DNA of 64,000 nucleotides from Deltaproteobacteria bacterium (lineage in GTDB: Bacteria > Myxococcota_A > Polyangia > Polyangiales > Houyiibacteriaceae): NCBI GenBank assembly GCA_017644045.1, contig JAEPMI010000015.1, forward strand, positions 284,504 to 348,503, written 5' to 3'. A model generated the notes under the pieces. It ran no database searches. It had not been told where the DNA came from and saw nothing but the letters and a program-made list of their open reading frames with translations. Shown piece after piece: positions 42,943 through 52,440 of the stretch. The translations under genes were made by a program, and so were the position numbers. Position 1 is the stretch's first letter; each line of letters begins with the position of its first letter.

Positions 42943-44307
42943 GTGGAGGCGGCGGGGACCAGCAGCGCCCACCCGAGCTCTCGGGGGGCTGACGATTCGG
43001 CGCGCGTGGGGGTGCTCCCGCGCGAGGTGAGCCGCTACGTGCTCTTCGATCACATCGGTCGGGGCGGCATGGCGGACATCTTCCTCGCCCGGATGCGCAA
43101 CTCCCTGGGGGGCGCGCGGCTCTGCGTCATCAAGGAGATCCTCCCGCGCCTCTCGCGCGACGAGCGCTTCGCCGACATGCTCACCCGCGAGGCCAAGCTC
43201 GCGGCCCAGCTCAGCCACGCCAACGTCGTGCAGGTCTTCGACCTCGGCCGCGACGAGGGCGCCGAGGACCGGCTCTTCATCGCGATGGAGTACGTCGAGG
43301 GCTTCGACCTCAACCAGCTCCTGCGTCAGCTCTCGAAGCACAAGGTCGGCCTCCCCGCCGAGTACGCGCTGCTGATCATTCGCGACGCGCTCAAGGGTCT
43401 CGACTACGCCCACCGCGCCCGCGACGAGGAGGGCAACGAGCTCGGCCTCGTCCACCGCGACGTCTCGCCCTCGAACGTGCTCATCTCCTTCGAGGGCGAG
43501 GTGAAGCTCTGCGACTTCGGCATCGCGCGCGCCTTCCAGCAGGGCGACCTCGACGGCGGCGCGGTCGCGCGCTCCCGCGTCGCGGGCAAGAGCGCCTACA
43601 TGTCTCCGGAGCACGCGCGCGGTGAAGACCTCGACGCGCGCGCGGACGTCTTCGCGGCGGGCATCCTGCTCTGGGAGCTCTGCGCCGGTCGCCGCCTCTA
43701 CAAGGGCACGGAAGACGAGATGCTCGCCATGGCCCGCGCCGGCCAGGTGCCGCAGCTCCCGGACCGGGGTCTGCCGGACCAGCCCGCGCTGCAGCGGGTC
43801 CTCGATCGCGCGCTCGCCGCCGACCGCGCGGACCGCTTCGAGAGCGCCATGGCCATGCTCGACGCGCTCGAGGAGTACGCGATGGCGAACCGCCTGATGG
43901 CGTCGCCGCTCCGCTTCGCGAGCTTCCTGACCGATCGCTTCGCCGAGCAGATCGTCGCGATGCGCCGCGCCAACGAGAAGGCCGCCAAGGACCTCGACGA
44001 GGGCGCGGACTTCGCGAGCTTCGGTCCCTCGTCGGCGCCGCCGCCGATGGCCGAGGGCATCGCGGACTTCAGCGTGCCGAAGGCGCCGTCGCTCCCGAAG
44101 GACCTCGTGGTCCCGCCGAGTGAGCCGGAGCCGGTCGACGAGCCGGCGCCCGAGCCCGCGAAGGTCGAGTCGCAGCGACCGTCGACGCGCGCCAAGAAGC
44201 CCTCGAGCATTCCGCCGCCGCCGGAGCCCTTCACGCCGAACTGGTACGTGCTCCTCGGCGTCGGCTGTGTCGCCGTCTTCGCGCTCGTCTACTTCCTCTT
44301 GCGCTGA
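42943..44307 (+). CDS. membrane-anchored Ser/Thr protein kinase
   Basis: A 454-residue Hanks-type kinase. The glycine loop is GRGGMADIFLA (about 39-49) and the invariant Lys is in VIKEIL. The catalytic loop is VHRDVSPSN (about 169-177), DFG is at about 191 and YMSPEHARG carries the APE-equivalent motif. After the kinase core (to about residue 320) there is a Pro/Glu-rich region with many SSAPPP-like segments and one C-terminal transmembrane helix (WYVLLGVGCVAVFALVYFLLR), so the kinase is cytosolic and tail-anchored. No sensor domain is recognised. GTG start. Its 3' end overlaps the convergent dehydrogenase gene by 19 bases. Confidence 0.92.
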   Translation: MEAAGTSSAHPSSRGADDSARVGVLPREVSRYVLFDHIGRGGMADIFLARMRNSLGGARLCVIKEILPRLSRDERFADMLTREAKLAAQLSHANVVQVFDLGRDEGAEDRLFIAMEYVEGFDLNQLLRQLSKHKVGLPAEYALLIIRDALKGLDYAHRARDEEGNELGLVHRDVSPSNVLISFEGEVKLCDFGIARAFQQGDLDGGAVARSRVAGKSAYMSPEHARGEDLDARADVFAAGILLWELCAGRRLYKGTEDEMLAMARAGQVPQLPDRGLPDQPALQRVLDRALAADRADRFESAMAMLDALEEYAMANRLMASPLRFASFLTDRFAEQIVAMRRANEKAAKDLDEGADFASFGPSSAPPPMAEGIADFSVPKAPSLPKDLVVPPSEPEPVDEPAPEPAKVESQRPSTRAKKPSSIPPPPEPFTPNWYVLLGVGCVAVFALVYFLLR

Positions 44308-45086
44308 AGCGCCGCCGCGCACCGCTCGATCACGGGCACCAACGCGTCGTAGGCCTTGCGCGGATCGGTGCCTCGGCGAAGCGCGCGCCGATGCCGCGTG
44401 ACCGTCGCCTGGTCGCCGCGCATCACCGGTCCGGTGAGCGCCGCCGGGACCCCGATGGTCTCGACGTTGTGGGCCACGGTGCGCAGCAGGCTGCCGAGCG
44501 CTCGCTCGGACGCCTTCTTCGAGAGCCCGAGCTCGCGCAGCAGACCGACGCCCACGAACGCGAGACCCGCCGCCCCGTTCGCGACGAGCGCGGCGGCCGC
44601 GTGGTAGGCCGCGCCGTGCACTCCCTCGGTGCCGCGCCCCATCGGCGTCGCGCCGCACGCCTTCGCGATGCGAGCCGCGGCGAGCCGCGCGCGCTTCGGT
44701 CCAGCCACGGCGAAGCAGGTGCCCGCGAGCGGCGGCGGTCGCTTCGGATCGGCGAAGCTCACCAACGGGTGCATCGCACCGAACGCGACCTTCGGGAACT
44801 CGCGCGGCAGGGCTCCGTACGCGTCCACCCCGAGCGCGCCCGCGCAGTGCAGCAGGACCGGCGCGCCGTCCACGCGCTCGAGCACGCGCTGCGCGACCGC
44901 CTCGATGGTCCCGTCCGGAACCGCGAGCACGACGACGTCGACGTCCATCCGTCGCGGCATCCGTCGCGCGCCCGCGAGACTGACCGTCAGCCCGGCGTCG
45001 TGGGTCCGCGCGAGACCCGCGATCAGGCCACGGCCGACTCGCCCGCGACCGACGACACACACCCGGAGCAGCTCATCCTTCGGCAT
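44289..45086 (-). CDS. Rossmann-like protein with DUF2520 domain
   Basis: A 265-residue protein. The N-terminal half has a Rossmann fold starting VCVVGRGRVGRGLIAGLA (NAD(P)-binding GxGxxG) and VVLAVPDGTIEAVA. The C-terminal half (HPLVSFADP, HGAAYHAAAALVANG) is the DUF2520 helical domain of the 6-phosphogluconate dehydrogenase/ketopantoate-reductase-like clan. The reaction is unknown. It starts at ATG 45084-45086, overlapping nadD's end by 14 bases, and is the last gene of the five-gene operon. The C-terminus is antisense to the end of the kinase gene. Confidence 0.8.
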   Translation of the reverse strand: MPKDELLRVCVVGRGRVGRGLIAGLARTHDAGLTVSLAGARRMPRRMDVDVVVLAVPDGTIEAVAQRVLERVDGAPVLLHCAGALGVDAYGALPREFPKVAFGAMHPLVSFADPKRPPPLAGTCFAVAGPKRARLAAARIAKACGATPMGRGTEGVHGAAYHAAAALVANGAAGLAFVGVGLLRELGLSKKASERALGSLLRTVAHNVETIGVPAALTGPVMRGDQATVTRHRRALRRGTDPRKAYDALVPVIERCAAALQRKRK

Positions 45087-45657
45087 CGGCGGAGTATAGC
45101 CGCCGGCTCCGCGCGTACTCGGCGACTTCGGGCGGCACGCGACCCTCGACGCTCTCGCCGTTCTGCAGTCGCCGGCGCACGTCCGTGGAGCTGAGCTCCG
45201 GCATCGTGAGCGGGGGCTCGGCGAGGCCGTGCTCGGCGAGCGCGCGCTCGTCGACCGGGTAGCCGCGCCGGCCGACCAGGAGCGGTGGCGCCAGCTCGAG
45301 GATCGCGTCCCAGCGGTGCCAGCGAGGCGTCGAGGGCAGGATGTCGCTGCCGATGATCAGCCGGAGCTGCGCGTCCGGGTTCGCCTGCTGCAGCGCCTCG
45401 AGCACGAGGAGCGTGCGGCTCTCCTGGAGCGTTCGCTCGATGCGGCTGACCTCGACGCCCTCGAGGGTCGCCATCGCCAGCTCGCACATGTGCACGCGAT
45501 CCTCGAACGGCGCCGAGCCCTTGCCGAAGACGTGCTTCCAGGCGGGCACCACGATCACGCGGTCGACGCCGGCGCTCGCGCGCGCCCAGCAGGCGACCAG
45601 CACGTGGGCCACGTGCGGCGGATCGAAGGACCCGCCGTAGACCGCGATGGTGCTCAT
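45073..45657 (-). CDS. nadD: nicotinate-nucleotide adenylyltransferase
   Basis: A 194-residue nucleotidyltransferase of the NadD type. It has the nucleotide-binding motif YGGSFDPPHVAH (residues 7-18), the SRIERTLQ-like region and the ELSSTDVRRRL (ISSTxxR-type) motif near the C-terminus. It converts nicotinate mononucleotide to deamido-NAD in NAD biosynthesis. The ATG at 45655-45657 overlaps the upstream gene's stop (ATGA). Its place in an operon after two giant TPR genes is unexpected; a ribosome-silencing rsfS gene, often beside nadD, is not here. Confidence 0.93.
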   Translation of the reverse strand: MSTIAVYGGSFDPPHVAHVLVACWARASAGVDRVIVVPAWKHVFGKGSAPFEDRVHMCELAMATLEGVEVSRIERTLQESRTLLVLEALQQANPDAQLRLIIGSDILPSTPRWHRWDAILELAPPLLVGRRGYPVDERALAEHGLAEPPLTMPELSSTDVRRRLQNGESVEGRVPPEVAEYARSRRLYSADAEG

Positions 45658-46265
45658 CCCGAGACCGTGAGCTTGGCGCCGCGACCCTGCAGGACCTCGC
45701 GCCACACCGGCTTGCCGGAGGGCTCGAAGGTCAGCGCGACGATGCGCCCTTCGTCGTCGAGCTCGAGCATGCCGACGCGGCCTTCGCGGAGCGGGCCGGG
45801 GGTGAAGAAGTAGCGGTGGCCGAACTGCTTGAGCAGCGCCTCCTTCGACTGGCCGTAGACGATGACCGCGGCGTTCGCGATGTCTTCTTCGTCGAGCACC
45901 TTCTTGTCGTGCACGACGAGCACGATGCGGTCGCCGACCATCTCGACCGCGCGCGAGGGCGCGGGTGGCAGCGTGCGCAGCCGGGAGATGCGGCGGATCT
46001 GCGCGTCGGCCTCGAGGAAGTCCTCGATCTGATCGGGGGACCCATCCACGGCGACCGACACGGCCCGGCTGAGGAAGTCGCGACCGTCACCGTTGGCCAG
46101 GTCGTGGGCCCACTCCTTGGTCATCTCGACGAGGGTCGCGTCGTCTCCGAGGTAGATGGCCTGGTCGACCTCGGCGTCGCCGAGCAGGAACTCGGCGGCC
46201 TCGCGCAGCGAGGGCTTGGCGTCCTCGGCGGGCCCGATGAGCCCGATGCGCATCTGCGACTCCAT
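45654..46265 (-). CDS. degenerate phosphoesterase-like protein
   Basis: A 203-residue protein. MRIGLIGPAEDAK, then AIYLGDDATL, VLVVHDKKVL, VIVYGQSKEALL and YFFTPGPLREGRVG have the spacing of a YfcE/calcineurin-type phosphoesterase (DxH, GD, GNH, GHTH, NPGS motifs), but the metal-binding His/Asp residues are mostly replaced. It therefore looks like a catalytically dead or altered member; this is inference from motif order. The start is ATG 46263-46265, four bases after the stop of the giant TPR gene; ATG 46251-46253 is possible. Likely made with nadD. Confidence 0.7.
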   Translation of the reverse strand: MESQMRIGLIGPAEDAKPSLREAAEFLLGDAEVDQAIYLGDDATLVEMTKEWAHDLANGDGRDFLSRAVSVAVDGSPDQIEDFLEADAQIRRISRLRTLPPAPSRAVEMVGDRIVLVVHDKKVLDEEDIANAAVIVYGQSKEALLKQFGHRYFFTPGPLREGRVGMLELDDEGRIVALTFEPSGKPVWREVLQGRGAKLTVSG

Positions 46266-46269
46266 CAGG

Positions 46270-49200
46270 TCACATGCGGTCCGCGCCCGCCCGGCGGCGC
46301 GCCTCGAAGTAGGCGTCGGAGATGGCGAAGCGGAGCAGGTCCCAGGCCTCCGGCACCTGACGCATCGCTGCCACCCGGTCCTTGGGCGACGCGCCGTCGT
46401 CCGGGCGCAGGTCGGCGAGCGCGAGGAGGGCACGGGTCGCCGCGGGGACCGCGCCCACCGCCAAGAGCGCCGCGCGGTCGCCGAGCTCGGCGGCCGCCAG
46501 CCCGAGGCTGCTGGCGTCGAAGTTGGCCGAGGCGACGACCTCGATGGCGACCGGGCCGAGGTTGTCCCGGACCTTCCGAGGGATGGCCTTGCCAACGCGG
46601 CGCGCCCAGTCTTCCAGCTCGCGCCGGTCCAAGTCGGCCCGGGTGTACATCGGGTCGTAGGTCTTCGCGAGGCCCGCGAAGCAGAGCGCGAGCTGACCGG
46701 GGTGGGTGCGCATGGCGACCGAGAGGCCCGAGATGGCGACCTTGGTCGCGCGGGCGAAGAGGAAGGCTCGCTCGTGCGCGTCGGTGCTCGTCGAGAGCGC
46801 GCGGCCGACCACGAAGGTCAGCGGATCACCGCTCACCGGCACGCAGATGCGCGGCGCCACGTCGGTGATCAGGACGGTCACGTCGCCGTAGCCGAACCAC
46901 TGCGCGACCCGCAGTGCCTCGACGCGGAGCGGGTGGTCGCGCCCGACCTTCTCGGTCTTCCAGGCGCGGGAGTCGAAGGGGAGCACCTTGTCGAAGATCT
47001 CGGCGCCGAGGCGGAAGAGCTCGAAGGTCGCGGCGCTGAGCATGCGCGGCGCGAGGTGCTCGTGGAGCCGCGGGTCGGCGGCGGCGGCGCCGACGCCCGG
47101 CGCGGCGCCGTTCGCGTCGAGGCGCGCGAGGATGACGTCGTCCATGATGCCGACGGCGGCGGCCGCGGACGCGACCGCGCGGCCCGCGTCCTTCTCGCCG
47201 CGCCACTCGTGCATCTCGGCGAGCCCCTCCCAGGCGAAGGGGTTGGTGAGGTCCTTCTCGAGGCTCCGATGGAAGTCGCCGATGGCCCGGTTGAGGTGCA
47301 TCGACTGCGCGCCGGCGGCGTTCTGCCGCTGGTAGAGCTCGGCCATCGCCCGGAGGACCACCAGGTCGGTCGGGTTCGCCTTCCGCCCGGTGTCGAGCAC
47401 GCGCTCGGCGGTGCGGAGGTCGCCCGCCTGCTCGTGCATCCGTGCCAGCCGCAGCAGGTGCTGCTGCTTCGCGTCGGGATCGATCTCCGCCTTGCTCAGC
47501 GCGCCGACGACCTTCGCGGCCTTGTCGAACGCAGCCTCCGACTCGTAGACCTGGGCCAGCCGGTCCATGGCCTCGAGGTCGTCCGGGATGAGCTTGAGGC
47601 AGCGCCGATAGGCGGCCTCCGCGCGCCGGGTGTCCGGCATGTGCCGCTGGTAGATGTCGCCGAGCGTGAAGAAGACCCACCGCAGGTCGTCGCGATCCTG
47701 CCGCAGCCGCGCGAAGCGGATCAGGGCCTCCGCGGCGCCGCGCCAGTCCTGGTCCTGCAGGCTCAGCTCTGCGAGGCGCCGGAGCGCGTCCACGTCCTGC
47801 GGATCGAGCTCGAGGGCAGCGCGCAGCGCGTCGCGTGCACCGGCGCGGTCGCCCATCGTCGCCTTGAGCGCCGCCTGGGTCCGGCGCAGCGAGCGCATGA
47901 CCGTGGCGTCGCCACCGGCCGCGAGCCGCCGATCGGCGAGGTCCGCGAGGTCGGCCGTGTCTCCGTCCTGCTCGAGCATGTCCCGCACGCGCTCGAAGAG
48001 GTCGTGGTAGGTCACGTCGATCTGCGAGGCCTCGAGGAAGGCCGCCTTCGCCTCCGCGCGCTGCTCTGCCGCTTCGTAGCTCCGCCCCGCGAGGTAGAGC
48101 AGGGGCATGCGCCGCGCGGGCAGGCTGGTCTGCGCCGCCGCCCGTCGATAGGCGTCCGCGGCAGCGGCGTGGCTGTTCGACTCGACGTGCTGGCGAGCGG
48201 CCGCTTCTGGAAGGAGCGGGTGCTCGGTCAGCCGAGCGGCCACGGATTCGATGCGTTCCGCGCGCTCGAGCGCCCCCTCGACGGCGGCGATGTCCGGCAG
48301 CCCGGTGAGGAGCACCGCGGCGCGCTCATCGTCCGCGAGCGAGTCCGCCTCCGCCAGCCAGGCACGACCTCGGACCGCCGCGTCTGGATGGGTGGCCGAC
48401 ACTCGCCGCGCGACCCAGATGCGATCGGCGGTGGGCTCGCTCGCCTCGAGCAGCCGCTGGCCGTGCTCCGCCCAGAGCGCGTCGGCCGCGTCGCCCGGCG
48501 CCTCGGCCTCGCCGAGCCTGAGGTGAGCCGCGAGTCGCGCCGGACCGAGTCGGTCCATCGCGTCGGGCATGTGCGCGACCATGCTCTCCCAGATGCCGCG
48601 CAGCTCGGGGTCGCGGCCGCCGTCCATGTAGAAGCGCTCGAGCGCTCGGAGCGAAGGCAGGTGCCCGGGCTTCTGGCTGACGATCGTCTGGAGCGTCAGC
48701 GCGGCGTTCGACGGATCGCCACCCCCATGCAGGTCCACGCGCGCGAGGTCCTCGAGCGCCGCCAGCTCCCGGGGCGTGCCCTCCGCCTCGCGCACCGCGG
48801 CGAAGCGGCGGGAGGTGATCGCTCCGAGGTCCCCGGCCGCGAGCTGCGCTCGGTCGAGCGCGCGGTCCGCCAGCGGGTCGTGGCCGTCCTTCAGGAGCCC
48901 CTCGTAGATGGCCGCCGCCCGCTTGGGCTCGCCGCCCCGCTCGTAGCCGAGCCCGGCCCGAAGGAGCGTGCTGCGGGCCATCGTCGGCTGCCGCGTGGCC
49001 CGCTCTTCGAGGCGCGCGGCCTGCGCGGCGGCGCCTTCGCCCGAGCCCAGCGCGAGCTCTTCACAGACCGGGTCCGGGTGCAGCTCGGAGGCGCGCTCCC
49101 ACGCTTCGCTCGCGCCCTCGCCGCCGAGCAGCGCACGACGCGCCCAGGCCCAGGCCCGCGCTTCGTCCGCGCCCAGCGTCTCGCCGAGGGACTCGAAGAG

Positions 49201-52200
49201 CGCGGTCCGGTACTCGCCGTCGAGGCCCGCCCCGAGGTCGCCGTCGAGGATCCACGCCGCCGGCCCGTGACCGGGGAGGGCGTCGAGCGCCTGCTGCGCC
49301 GCGCCCAGCGCTTCGGCGACCGCGTTCGCCTCCGCGAAGTAGCGTGCGGCGACCGTCGCCGCGTGCGCGGCGCGCGCGTCGATGGCGTTCGCCGCTTCCG
49401 TCAGCCACGCCTCACCGGCCGCGGCCGGGTCGCTCTCGCCGAGGAGTCGAGCGAGCGGTCGCGTCGCTCCGGGGCGACCGGGCATCGCCTCGCTCGCCTG
49501 GGTCAGCGCTGCGCGGGGGTCGCTCCGCTCGGCGAGCGCCAGGAGCGCGCCCAGCCGTCGCTCGGGCGCGAGCCGCTGCGCTTCCCGCTGCAGACCCGCC
49601 ACCACCGCGTCGGTGTCGTGCGCTTCGGCGGCTGCGTCGAGCGTCAGCAGGTCCGCCATGATCGGCTGCGCGCCTTCGTTGGCGGCGGCCACGAGCTCCT
49701 GCCGTTCCTTCGCCAGGTCTTCCGGCGCCGACGCGAGCTTGGCGGCCGCTTCGATGGCCCCGCGGCCCGTGTTCCCCGAGCTCTCGATCGCCGCGGCCAG
49801 CCGCGAGGGATCGCCCGCGCGTCGCGCGAGCACCTCACGGACTGCCTGCACCGCGTCGAGGTTCGGGTCGGCGAGCGCCGCCTCGCGGAGCGATTCGTCC
49901 GCGGCGTCGAGCTCGCCGCCTGCGGCCTGCAGCTCGGCCAGATCCAGGAGCGCCAACGCGCGGACCGTGCCGCCGCTCGCGCCCGAGAGGGCGTGGAGCG
50001 CCAGCCGGCGCGTCTCCGGATCGTCGGCACGCTGCGCGGCCATCGCCTGCAGCCGGAGGCTGGTGGGCCGCTGCGCCGCTTCGAGGGTGGCCACGCTGAC
50101 GGCCGGGTCGTCGCCGTGTGCGAGCCAGATGCGCGACGCAGCCCGGCGGAGGCACTCGGCGAAGGCCGGGTTCGCGGACACGGACTCGGCGGCCGCGCGC
50201 AGCGCGTCCCGTCGGCGCGACGCGCTGGGGGACGTGCGCGCGAGGCCGATGAGGGGCTCGAGCCGGCGCGCTCGCGCGACGGCCGTTCCATACGCCTGAG
50301 CGGCGGCGTCGAGCTCGCCGCTCCGCTCGAGGAGTCGACCGGCGAGCAGGCGCACGGCGATCTCGAGATCGGCGTCGTCCTCCATGCCGGCGGTGACCAG
50401 CTGGGCGGCCGCGGTGACCGGGTCGTCGCCGCGAAGCGCCTCGCCGCCGATCAGGCTCGTGACCAGCGAGGGCCCGTGAGACTCGCGCGCCTTTCGCGCG
50501 GCCTCGGCGGCACCGGTCGGGTCGTTCAGCTGGGTCAGCCGAACCTCGGCGAGGAGCGTGAGGCAGGCGTCCATGTCGGCCGGGGAGAGCGGAAGCTTCG
50601 CCTCCTCTTCGAGCAGGCGGGCGACCTCGCTCCAGTCGCCGCGCGCGACCGCGTCGCGGCGCCACCAACGCAGGATGCCGAGGTCGCTCGGGTCGAGGTC
50701 TCGGGCTTGCTCCATCGCGCTGCGGGCGTCGTCGATGTCGCCGAGCGCCTCCGCGATCTCGGCGGCCGCGACCAGGAGCCGCGCCTTCGGGATGCCCTCG
50801 GCACCTTCCGCGAGCTTCTCCAGGAGCTGGCGGCGCCGGCGCCGCGTGTCGGTGTCGTGGCCGACGAAGGCGTAGCGCTCCTTGCGGGGCTTGCGCTGGC
50901 CGACCGTGCGCTTCGCCGTCGCGGCGCCCTGATCGGGCTTGGGCGGGGCGTCGCTCTCACCCGGCGGCACCAGATCGAGGAGCTGGCTCGGCGCGCCCTC
51001 CGTGGGCTGCGGCTCGTCGTCGTCGACGAGCAGCTCCATCGGCTCCGGGTCGTCCAGGTCGAGGTCGTCGCCGAACGCCAGGTCCGGCTCGTCGCCGATC
51101 TCGAGGTCGGGCTCGTCGCCGATCGCCAGCTCCGGCTCGTCGCCGATCTCGAGCTCCGGCTCGTCGAGGGAGAGTCGCGGCTCGTCCGCGGGCACCTCGA
51201 CCACCTTCGGCGTGCCGAAGTCGAGGTCGAGCTCGTCGGGCACCGGGGTGGGGCGGTCGCTCAGGTCGTCGGGGGTGGGCGTCGGCCGGTCGCCGGCATC
51301 CACCGGCGGCTCCGCCTTCGGCAGGTCGAGGCTCGGCTCGTCGAGCGCGAGCATCGGCGACTCCGGCTCGGCGGGCGGGGCCGCGGCCGGCTTCTCCATC
51401 GTGGAGACGCGCTCGAGCGATCCGCGGGCCGGCTTCGGGGGCGCTACGGGCTTCGGGATCGCGCCCGCCACCGGTGGGGGCGCGCCGGGGCGCCGCGGCT
51501 TCGGAACGGGGATCGGGGGTCGGGGCGGCGAGCCCGCGCGGCTCGGCGGCCGCGGGATCGAGGGCCTCGGGATCGAAGGCCGGTCCCCCTGGGCGCGCGG
51601 CGTGGGCTTGGGGATCCGCGGGACCGCCGGCCTGGGGATCGCGGGCTTCGGCACCGCGGGCTTCGGCACCGCCGGCTTGGGCACCGCCGGTTTGGAGAGG
51701 GCAGGGGCGCGCGGCTTCGGCGCGGCGGGCTTGGGCACCGCGGGCTTGGGCACCGCGGGCGTCGCGCTCTCGTCGGCCGGTCGGGTGACTCGCTGCTCGG
51801 GCGCGGGCGAGGCGACCACGTCGTCTCCACCCGCGAGCGCGTCGATGGAGACGTCGAGGGTCGACTCGGCGCTCGGCTTCTCCGCCGCCGCCGCCGGGGC
51901 GCTCGCTTCGTCCGCGAAGGGATCGAGGAGCTCCTGCTCCATCGAGGTCAGGTCGTCTTCGACGGAGCCGACGCGGGTGACCTCGTCGTTCTCGTCGAGG
52001 AAGTCGTCGAGGTCCAGGTCGACCGCTTCGAGCTCGAGCTCCGGCTCGCTGGCGCGCGGGCGCGCCACCTCGGGCTCCGCCGGCGCCTCGCCGCGGAGCG
52101 CCTGCAGCTCGGCCATCAGGTCGGCCGGGACCGACGCGATGCGCGTGCTCTCCTGCTCGTCGTCGAAGTCGGACGAGAAGTCGTCGGGGCTCGAGACGCG

Positions 52201-52440
52201 ACGCGACTGCATCGCCGCCGGCTTTCGCCCCATCAGCTCCGGGTCGGGGCGGTAGAGCGGGCGCGCGGCCTCCGCCGGCTTGTCCGGGGCCTTCGGCGGC
52301 TCGCTGTGCTGGGGCATCGGCGAGGACTCGGCCGAGATGGTCCCGTCCTTCTCGATCTCCTGCTCCCACGCGTCGAGCGCGTCCTCCAGGTCGAGGTCGA
52401 GGTCTCCGAAGTCCTCGAAGTCGTCGTCGCCGCCGCTCAT
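46270..52440 (-). CDS. giant TPR-repeat protein (paralogue 2)
   Basis: A 2056-residue protein. The first about 520 residues are disordered: an Asp/Glu-rich start (DDDFEDFGDLDLDLED), a stretch of Lys-Pro repeats (PKPAVPKPAVPKPA) and acidic DEP/GDEP repeats. From about residue 560 to 1780 there are dozens of tetratricopeptide-type helical repeats such as LRLGEAEAPGDAADALWAEH and ALDRAQLAAGDLGAI. A C-terminal domain (about 1790-2056) aligns by eye with the end of the neighbouring giant TPR protein. No signal peptide; cytoplasmic scaffold is the likeliest role. Starts ATGA-overlapped with the upstream paralogue. Confidence 0.82.
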   Translation of the reverse strand: MSGGDDDFEDFGDLDLDLEDALDAWEQEIEKDGTISAESSPMPQHSEPPKAPDKPAEAARPLYRPDPELMGRKPAAMQSRRVSSPDDFSSDFDDEQESTRIASVPADLMAELQALRGEAPAEPEVARPRASEPELELEAVDLDLDDFLDENDEVTRVGSVEDDLTSMEQELLDPFADEASAPAAAAEKPSAESTLDVSIDALAGGDDVVASPAPEQRVTRPADESATPAVPKPAVPKPAAPKPRAPALSKPAVPKPAVPKPAVPKPAIPRPAVPRIPKPTPRAQGDRPSIPRPSIPRPPSRAGSPPRPPIPVPKPRRPGAPPPVAGAIPKPVAPPKPARGSLERVSTMEKPAAAPPAEPESPMLALDEPSLDLPKAEPPVDAGDRPTPTPDDLSDRPTPVPDELDLDFGTPKVVEVPADEPRLSLDEPELEIGDEPELAIGDEPDLEIGDEPDLAFGDDLDLDDPEPMELLVDDDEPQPTEGAPSQLLDLVPPGESDAPPKPDQGAATAKRTVGQRKPRKERYAFVGHDTDTRRRRRQLLEKLAEGAEGIPKARLLVAAAEIAEALGDIDDARSAMEQARDLDPSDLGILRWWRRDAVARGDWSEVARLLEEEAKLPLSPADMDACLTLLAEVRLTQLNDPTGAAEAARKARESHGPSLVTSLIGGEALRGDDPVTAAAQLVTAGMEDDADLEIAVRLLAGRLLERSGELDAAAQAYGTAVARARRLEPLIGLARTSPSASRRRDALRAAAESVSANPAFAECLRRAASRIWLAHGDDPAVSVATLEAAQRPTSLRLQAMAAQRADDPETRRLALHALSGASGGTVRALALLDLAELQAAGGELDAADESLREAALADPNLDAVQAVREVLARRAGDPSRLAAAIESSGNTGRGAIEAAAKLASAPEDLAKERQELVAAANEGAQPIMADLLTLDAAAEAHDTDAVVAGLQREAQRLAPERRLGALLALAERSDPRAALTQASEAMPGRPGATRPLARLLGESDPAAAGEAWLTEAANAIDARAAHAATVAARYFAEANAVAEALGAAQQALDALPGHGPAAWILDGDLGAGLDGEYRTALFESLGETLGADEARAWAWARRALLGGEGASEAWERASELHPDPVCEELALGSGEGAAAQAARLEERATRQPTMARSTLLRAGLGYERGGEPKRAAAIYEGLLKDGHDPLADRALDRAQLAAGDLGAITSRRFAAVREAEGTPRELAALEDLARVDLHGGGDPSNAALTLQTIVSQKPGHLPSLRALERFYMDGGRDPELRGIWESMVAHMPDAMDRLGPARLAAHLRLGEAEAPGDAADALWAEHGQRLLEASEPTADRIWVARRVSATHPDAAVRGRAWLAEADSLADDERAAVLLTGLPDIAAVEGALERAERIESVAARLTEHPLLPEAAARQHVESNSHAAAADAYRRAAAQTSLPARRMPLLYLAGRSYEAAEQRAEAKAAFLEASQIDVTYHDLFERVRDMLEQDGDTADLADLADRRLAAGGDATVMRSLRRTQAALKATMGDRAGARDALRAALELDPQDVDALRRLAELSLQDQDWRGAAEALIRFARLRQDRDDLRWVFFTLGDIYQRHMPDTRRAEAAYRRCLKLIPDDLEAMDRLAQVYESEAAFDKAAKVVGALSKAEIDPDAKQQHLLRLARMHEQAGDLRTAERVLDTGRKANPTDLVVLRAMAELYQRQNAAGAQSMHLNRAIGDFHRSLEKDLTNPFAWEGLAEMHEWRGEKDAGRAVASAAAAVGIMDDVILARLDANGAAPGVGAAAADPRLHEHLAPRMLSAATFELFRLGAEIFDKVLPFDSRAWKTEKVGRDHPLRVEALRVAQWFGYGDVTVLITDVAPRICVPVSGDPLTFVVGRALSTSTDAHERAFLFARATKVAISGLSVAMRTHPGQLALCFAGLAKTYDPMYTRADLDRRELEDWARRVGKAIPRKVRDNLGPVAIEVVASANFDASSLGLAAAELGDRAALLAVGAVPAATRALLALADLRPDDGASPKDRVAAMRQVPEAWDLLRFAISDAYFEARRRAGADRM

